Origin: Streptomyces sp. WZ.A104
GTDB lineage: Bacteria; Actinomycetota; Actinomycetes; Streptomycetales; Streptomycetaceae
Reading direction: 5' to 3'
Length of the DNA: 64,000 nucleotides
NCBI RefSeq assembly: GCF_002382885.1
Contig: NZ_NWVL01000010.1
Span: forward strand, 62,001 to 126,000
The notes beneath the pieces were generated by a model. The model ran no database searches, was not told where the DNA came from, and saw only the letters and a list, made by a program, of their open reading frames with translations. Shown here one piece after another: positions 60,161 through 64,000 of this stretch (position 1 is its first letter; every line of letters starts with the position of its first letter). The translations under genes were made by a program, and so were the position numbers.

Positions 60161-61951
60161 ATGCGGCTGCGCGCACTGCTGGAGACCGACGCGCTGGGCC
60201 TGCGGCTGCTCGGCGGCGAGGACGAGCTGGACCGCACGGTCCGGGGCGTCATGACGACCGACCTGCGCGACCCCAGCCGCTACCTCTCCGGCGGCGAGCT
60301 GGTGCTGACGGGCCTCGCCTGGCGCCGGGACGCGGCGGACTCCGAGCCGTTCGTCCGCATCCTGGCGGGCGCCGGGGTGGCCGGTCTCGCGGCCGGTGAG
60401 GCGGAGCTCGGCGACATCCCCGCCGACCTGGTCGAGGCGTGTCTGCACCACCGCCTCCCACTCTTCGCCGTGCACGAGACCGTGGCCTTTGCAACCATCA
60501 CCGAGCATGTCGTGCGCCAGGTCTCCGGCGAGCGGGCGGGCGATCTGGCGGCCGTGGTGGACCGGCACCGCAGGCTGATGACCGCGGGCCCGGCGGGCGG
60601 CGGCCCCGAGGTCGTCCTGGATCTGCTCACCTCCGACCTGGACCTGCGGGCCTGGGTGCTGTCCCCCACCGGCCGGCAGATCGCCGGCGCGGGCGAACCG
60701 CTGCCCGGACCGCTGGGCGCGACCCTGGCCGGGCACCATCTGGCGGCCACCCGCACCGGCCGCCGGGGCCCGCACCGGGCGTCCGTCGCCGGTACGACGT
60801 ACTCGCTCTTCCCGATCCGCAACACCGGCCGGGGCGCGGTCCCGGCCGCCCGCGACGTACGGGAGTCGGTGCTCTCGGACTGGCTGCTGGCCGTCGAGGC
60901 GGACGCGTCGGACTGGCCGGCGCCCCGGCTCGACCTGCTCCAGGGCGTCACCCAGCTGATCGCGGTCGAACGCGACCGCCGCGACGCGGCCCGTACGGTA
61001 CGCCGCAGGCTCGCCCAGGAGGTCCTGGAGCTGGTCCAGACGGGCGCCGCACCGGCCGAGATCGCCGCCAGGCTGCGGGTCGCCGCACCGGTCCTGCTGC
61101 CCGGGCTGGGGGTGGCCCCGCAGTGGCAGGTCGTGGTGGCCCGGGTCGACTGGACCGCCCCCGAGGCGGCCTCCGCCCAGGGCTCGGCGGTCATCACGGG
61201 CTCCACGGCTCCTGCGGCCGGGGAGATCGCGAGCGGCCCGGTGGCCCAGGCGCTGCTGGAGGAGATCCTCGTCGACCCGGCAGTCAGCGGCCCCGACTCC
61301 GCCGACCGGATCGCCGTCGCCCACACGGGCGAGGAGGCCATCGCCCTCGTCCCGCTGCCCGCCCTCACCGCCCCCCTTCCGGAGGCCGGGGAGGAGGCAG
61401 GGCAGGGCCTCGGCGCGGAGTCCGACGAAGACGCCGAGACGGCCGACGGGGACCCCGCGCTGCACGCCGACGCCCTGCTGGCCGCCGTCCGCGAACCGCT
61501 CTCGGCCGGGCTCGCCGACGACGGCCGGCTGACACTGGGTGTCAGCGCGGCTGTGCATTCCGCCGAAGGGCTGCGCGGCGCGCTGGAGGAGGCCCGGCAC
61601 GCCCGCCGGGTGGCCGCGGCCCGTCCGGGGCGGGTCTGCGCGGCCGGTCACCACGAGCTGGCCTCGCACGTGCTGCTGCTGCCGTTCGTCCCCGACGACG
61701 TCCGGCGCGCCTTCACCGCCCGGCTGCTGGACCCGCTGCGCGACTACGACCGGCGCCACCGCGCGGAGCTGATCGAGACGCTGGAGGCCTTTCTGGACTG
61801 CGACGGGTCCTGGACCCGCTGCGCGGCCCGGCTGCACCTCCACGTCAACACACTGCGCTACCGCGTCGGGCGTATCGAGCAGTTGACGGGGCGTGACCTT
61901 TCGCGCCTGGAGGACAAGCTCGACTTCTTCCTCGCCCTGCGCATGAGCTGA
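60161..61951 (+). CDS. PucR-family transcriptional regulator
   Basis: A 596-residue regulator. The N-terminal PucR sensor domain (about 1-130) contains MRLRALLETDALGLRLLGGEDELDRTV and GVAGLAAGEAE; a GAF/GGDEF-like middle follows, with an acidic linker about 410-440; the C-terminal HTH_30 is LIETLEAFLDCDGSW, then LHLHVNTLRYRVGRIEQLTG. PucR-type proteins sense purine products such as allantoin, urate or ureidoglycine and switch purine genes. It is divergent from the xanthine dehydrogenase operon. ATG 60161 is the family start; an earlier frame from 60041 lacks a ribosome site. Confidence 0.93.
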   Translation: MRLRALLETDALGLRLLGGEDELDRTVRGVMTTDLRDPSRYLSGGELVLTGLAWRRDAADSEPFVRILAGAGVAGLAAGEAELGDIPADLVEACLHHRLPLFAVHETVAFATITEHVVRQVSGERAGDLAAVVDRHRRLMTAGPAGGGPEVVLDLLTSDLDLRAWVLSPTGRQIAGAGEPLPGPLGATLAGHHLAATRTGRRGPHRASVAGTTYSLFPIRNTGRGAVPAARDVRESVLSDWLLAVEADASDWPAPRLDLLQGVTQLIAVERDRRDAARTVRRRLAQEVLELVQTGAAPAEIAARLRVAAPVLLPGLGVAPQWQVVVARVDWTAPEAASAQGSAVITGSTAPAAGEIASGPVAQALLEEILVDPAVSGPDSADRIAVAHTGEEAIALVPLPALTAPLPEAGEEAGQGLGAESDEDAETADGDPALHADALLAAVREPLSAGLADDGRLTLGVSAAVHSAEGLRGALEEARHARRVAAARPGRVCAAGHHELASHVLLLPFVPDDVRRAFTARLLDPLRDYDRRHRAELIETLEAFLDCDGSWTRCAARLHLHVNTLRYRVGRIEQLTGRDLSRLEDKLDFFLALRMS

Positions 61952-62003
61952 TCCTCCGGCCCGCGTGGGGGTCCTCCCGGCCTCCGTCGAGTTCCCGCCG
62001 ATT

Positions 62004-62017
62004 GTGAATTCTTTCAC
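62004..62017 (+). promoter_or_regulatory. Palindromic site before the helical-repeat gene
   Basis: GTGAATTCTTTCAC is a 5+4+5 dyad, AT-rich in a GC-rich region, about 105 bp before the start at 62119. It could be an operator. The binder is unknown. Confidence 0.35.
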
Positions 62018-62118
62018 CTGACATTGTCCGGACCCCTTGGCCCGGCGTGCCAATCCGTGCTGAGATGCGGCGGTACTCAAGCACTCAACAGCACAATGGC
62101 GCGCTCGGGGAGGGCAAT

Positions 62119-62916
62119 GTGGCGCATACCGCCATGTCTGGTTCCGGAACGACAGCAGATGACGATCCGCCGCTCCAGACAGCGGTATGGCGGCTGCGGT
62201 CCCGCGCCTGCTGGCTGGACGCGGCCGCCCTGCTGGAGCCGCATGCGGCGACCGACCCGGCGGCCGCGCTCCAGCGCACCGCTTTGCTGACCGAACGGTG
62301 TCTGTACACCGGACAGGGCTGGACCGACGCCGAGGACGCGCTGCGCACGGCGGAGGCCATCGCCCGCACCGACGACGAACGCGGTGCGGCCGCCTGCGAG
62401 CGGGGGCACCTGGCGTACGCCTCGACGCTCCTCGCGGTACGGGACCGGGCCGACGAGGCGAGCGTGGCGCTCAGCCGGTCGGCGGCCCTGCTGGCCCCCG
62501 CGTCCCCCGCGCGACCGCTGCTGGACTTCCGGCGCGGGCTGATCGCCCAGAACATCGCGGACTCGCCGCAGTCGGCGCGCGCCGCGTTCCGCCGGGCGCA
62601 CGCCGGGGCGGCCAACCAGGGCGACGAGCTGCTGCTGTCGTCCACCTGGCGGCATCTGGCCGCCCTGGCCCTGCGGGAGGGCGAGCTGGCGGAGGCCCGG
62701 CACGGCTTCGCGGAGTCCCTGCGGATACGCGAGGAGCTGGGCTTCCTGGTCGGTACGGCCCCGGCCCTGATCTCCCTCGCGGGGGCGGAGCCGGAACCGG
62801 AGGCGGCCCGGCTGCGCGCCGAGGCCGGGCGGCTGTTCCGCCTCCTCGGCGGCGTGCCCACCTGGCTGGCCCCGTACCTGGGACCTCCGGCCCAGCGGAC
62901 GGCCGAGGCGAGCTGA
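62119..62916 (+). CDS. TPR-like helical-repeat protein
   Basis: About 265 residues that form repeated Ala/Arg/Leu helix pairs typical of tetratricopeptide repeats: LRSRACWLDAAALLEPHAA, ALQRTALLTERCLY, AAFRRAHAGAANQGDELLLSS, WRHLAALALREGELAEARHGFAESLRIREELG. A low-complexity N-terminus precedes them. No enzyme motif is visible, so it is probably a protein-protein scaffold. GTG 62119 has GAGGG 4 nt upstream and is preferred over ATG 62134. It lies just after pucR on the same strand with its own upstream dyad. Confidence 0.75.
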   Translation: MAHTAMSGSGTTADDDPPLQTAVWRLRSRACWLDAAALLEPHAATDPAAALQRTALLTERCLYTGQGWTDAEDALRTAEAIARTDDERGAAACERGHLAYASTLLAVRDRADEASVALSRSAALLAPASPARPLLDFRRGLIAQNIADSPQSARAAFRRAHAGAANQGDELLLSSTWRHLAALALREGELAEARHGFAESLRIREELGFLVGTAPALISLAGAEPEPEAARLRAEAGRLFRLLGGVPTWLAPYLGPPAQRTAEAS

Positions 62917-63035
62917 GGCGGGCGGGCCGGCTCCGGGCCGGGCCCCTGCGGTCCGAGGCCGGGCTCACACGGGTTCCGGCCCGGCTGGTACGGGGCGGGG
63001 TGGCCCTGGCTGGTACGGACCCGGGCCGGCGTCGG

Positions 63036-63548
63036 TCAGCCCTGGGTGCGGTCGTCGACCGGGTCTCCCGGTCTCCAGCGCGCGTCGGTCCAGTCCGGCT
63101 TCGGGGTCGGGCGCGGCGGCGCGGGCGGCGGGTTCGGGCCCCTGTTGGGGTTCTGCGGTACGGCGGCGGACCCGGAGCCCGCGCCGCCGCCGTTCCGGGG
63201 CGGCGGCGGGACCGGCGCCTTGGGCGGTTCCGGCTTGGCCGTGCGCGGCAGGGGCAGGGTCGCCGCGGGCGAGGGCCGGGGCGGGGCGGTCTCCGTGGGA
63301 GCGGGGACGGCGGTGGGGCTCGGCGAAGCGCTCCGACTCGGGCTCGGACTCGGTGACGTGCTCGTGCCGGGGGTCGGCGCGCCGGTGGACCCGCTCTGCG
63401 TCGGCGAAGGCGTCCGGGCGGGGGGCGTACGGTCGTCCGCCCCGCCGGAGCAGCCCGCGAGCCCCACGGCCAGGGCAGCCGCGGCCAGCGCCCCGGCGAC
63501 CGGCCCCCGCGCGCGTCTTCGTACCGTCGCCGACTCCGTACGAACCAT
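63036..63548 (-). CDS. Proline-rich lipoprotein
   Basis: A 170-residue lipoprotein. The signal has a basic start (MVRTESATVRRRARG), hydrophobic segment and lipobox LAGC. The mature part is extremely Pro/Ser/Thr-rich (PSPTQSGSTGAPTPGTSTSP, PPPPRNGGGAGS), so it is probably unfolded and may span the cell wall. There is no recognisable domain. The ATG at 63548 is preferred since it follows GGGGGCGGGG; earlier starts lack a site. It is convergent to the helical-repeat gene. Confidence 0.75.
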   Translation of the reverse strand: MVRTESATVRRRARGPVAGALAAAALAVGLAGCSGGADDRTPPARTPSPTQSGSTGAPTPGTSTSPSPSPSRSASPSPTAVPAPTETAPPRPSPAATLPLPRTAKPEPPKAPVPPPPRNGGGAGSGSAAVPQNPNRGPNPPPAPPRPTPKPDWTDARWRPGDPVDDRTQG

Positions 63549-63665
63549 CCCCGCCCCCGCTTCCCGCGCTTCCCGCGCTCTCCGCCGCGCGGAAACGATC
63601 ATGATCGCGCGGTGCGGGCACACCCTATCCGCACAGCGGCCGGGTGGATACGCGGGCCGTACCGG

Positions 63666-64000
63666 TCAGCCGTCGGCGCCGGCGAAGTGCTCGCGGACCA
63701 GGGCCTGGACGACGGTGAGGTCCTGGGCCATGAGGGCGTCGAGCAGGGCGGTGTGCTCGGCCGCGTCCGCCAGCAGATCGGCCCGGCGGGTGGCGGGACC
63801 CGAGACCAACGGCCACTGGGAGCGCCGGTGGAGCTCGTCGGCGATCGCGACCAGCTGCTCGTTGCCCGAGAGCGCGAGGACCGCGCGGTGGAAGGCCCGG
63901 TCGGACTCGGCGTAGCTCGCCCTGTCGCCCACGGCGGCCGCCGCGACCGTGGCGTCCGCGAGCGGGCGCAGCACGCCCCAGCGGGCGACCGGAACCGTAC
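63666..64000 (-). CDS. GntR/FadR-family regulator, C-terminal part (partial)
   Basis: The reading frame continues past the right edge; only the C-terminal ligand-binding portion is seen. The FCD-type fold is suggested by LRPLADATVAAA, SYAESDRAFHRAVLALSGNEQLVAIADELHR and AEHTALLDALMAQDLTVVQALVREHFAG, which carry the metal-binding His pairs of FCD domains. Its winged-helix N-terminus is outside the window. FCD regulators sense small acids such as pyruvate, lactate or gluconate. The ligand is unknown. Confidence 0.85.
   Translation of the reverse strand, partial: TVPVARWGVLRPLADATVAAAAVGDRASYAESDRAFHRAVLALSGNEQLVAIADELHRRSQWPLVSGPATRRADLLADAAEHTALLDALMAQDLTVVQALVREHFAGADG

Noticed and set aside
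1..64000. CRISPR arrays, phage genes, tRNA or rRNA genes, transposases
   Set aside because: No regularly spaced repeats, cloverleaf patterns, conserved rRNA blocks or recombinase-like proteins were seen on either strand.

Overview
The window is very GC-rich, uses many GTG starts and a few TTG starts, packs genes as ATGA overlaps, and carries gene families typical of Streptomyces (mycothiol-type DinB proteins, a deazaflavin-dependent nitroreductase, an AlkZ-like glycosylase, PucR and LuxR/GAF regulators). It is almost certainly Streptomyces chromosome. The gene order catalase, tartronate semialdehyde reductase, hydroxypyruvate isomerase, uricase genes, with malate synthase nearby, resembles the purine and allantoin region of S. 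coelicolor. I saw no rRNA, tRNA, CRISPR array, transposase or phage gene.

The backbone is a purine-to-glyoxylate catabolic region spread over about 60 kb. A three-subunit xanthine dehydrogenase (55.9-59.8 kb) with a PucR-family regulator, an AzgA-type purine permease and XdhC lies at the right. Urate oxidase, 5-hydroxyisourate hydrolase and OHCU decarboxylase, two NCS2 permeases and an 8-oxoguanine deaminase lie at 14.2-20.8 kb. Glyoxylate enzymes (hyi, glxR, gcl, aceB) lie at 5.5, 22-24 and 26-28 kb, with a catalase at 24 kb that can remove the H2O2 made by uricase. Allantoinase and allantoicase are not in the window. The left edge cuts an IclR-family gene that may be AllR. A MocA-like nucleotidyltransferase sits beside aceB.

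Two operator types seem to bind this region together. Tandem TTCC-N7-GGAA palindromes with centres exactly 21 bp apart lie at the aceB, hyi and gcl promoters. A 15-bp palindrome TCAAC-N5-GTTGA overlaps the -35 box of the uraD operon, of the catalase gene and, in weaker form, of aceB, which has both types. A small thiamine-binding protein and a YheO-like regulator fill the gap between the uricase and hyi units.

Other regions, left to right: an ABC exporter divergent from a two-component system (0.2-4.1 kb); lipoproteins, an M20 peptidase with a YfcC-type transporter, and a nucleophile-less alpha/beta-hydrolase (7-14 kb); a Mrr-like zinc-ribbon protein, GNAT, two acyl-CoA synthetases with a divergent GAF-LuxR regulator, and an AlkZ-like glycosylase (28-35 kb); a DMT-transporter gene split by a 3.15-kb block holding a secreted M43 metalloprotease and a Ser/Thr kinase (35.2-38.9 kb); a glutathionyl-hydroquinone-reductase-like protein with an MFS exporter, a GH5 cellulase and a large secreted nuclease (39-45.6 kb); an ACP-ketosynthase-hydrolase mini-operon, two nitroreductase-type flavoproteins and a secreted amidase with a terminator in its leader (45.7-51.4 kb); and, after pucR, a helical-repeat protein, a proline-rich lipoprotein and a GntR/FadR fragment cut by the right edge.
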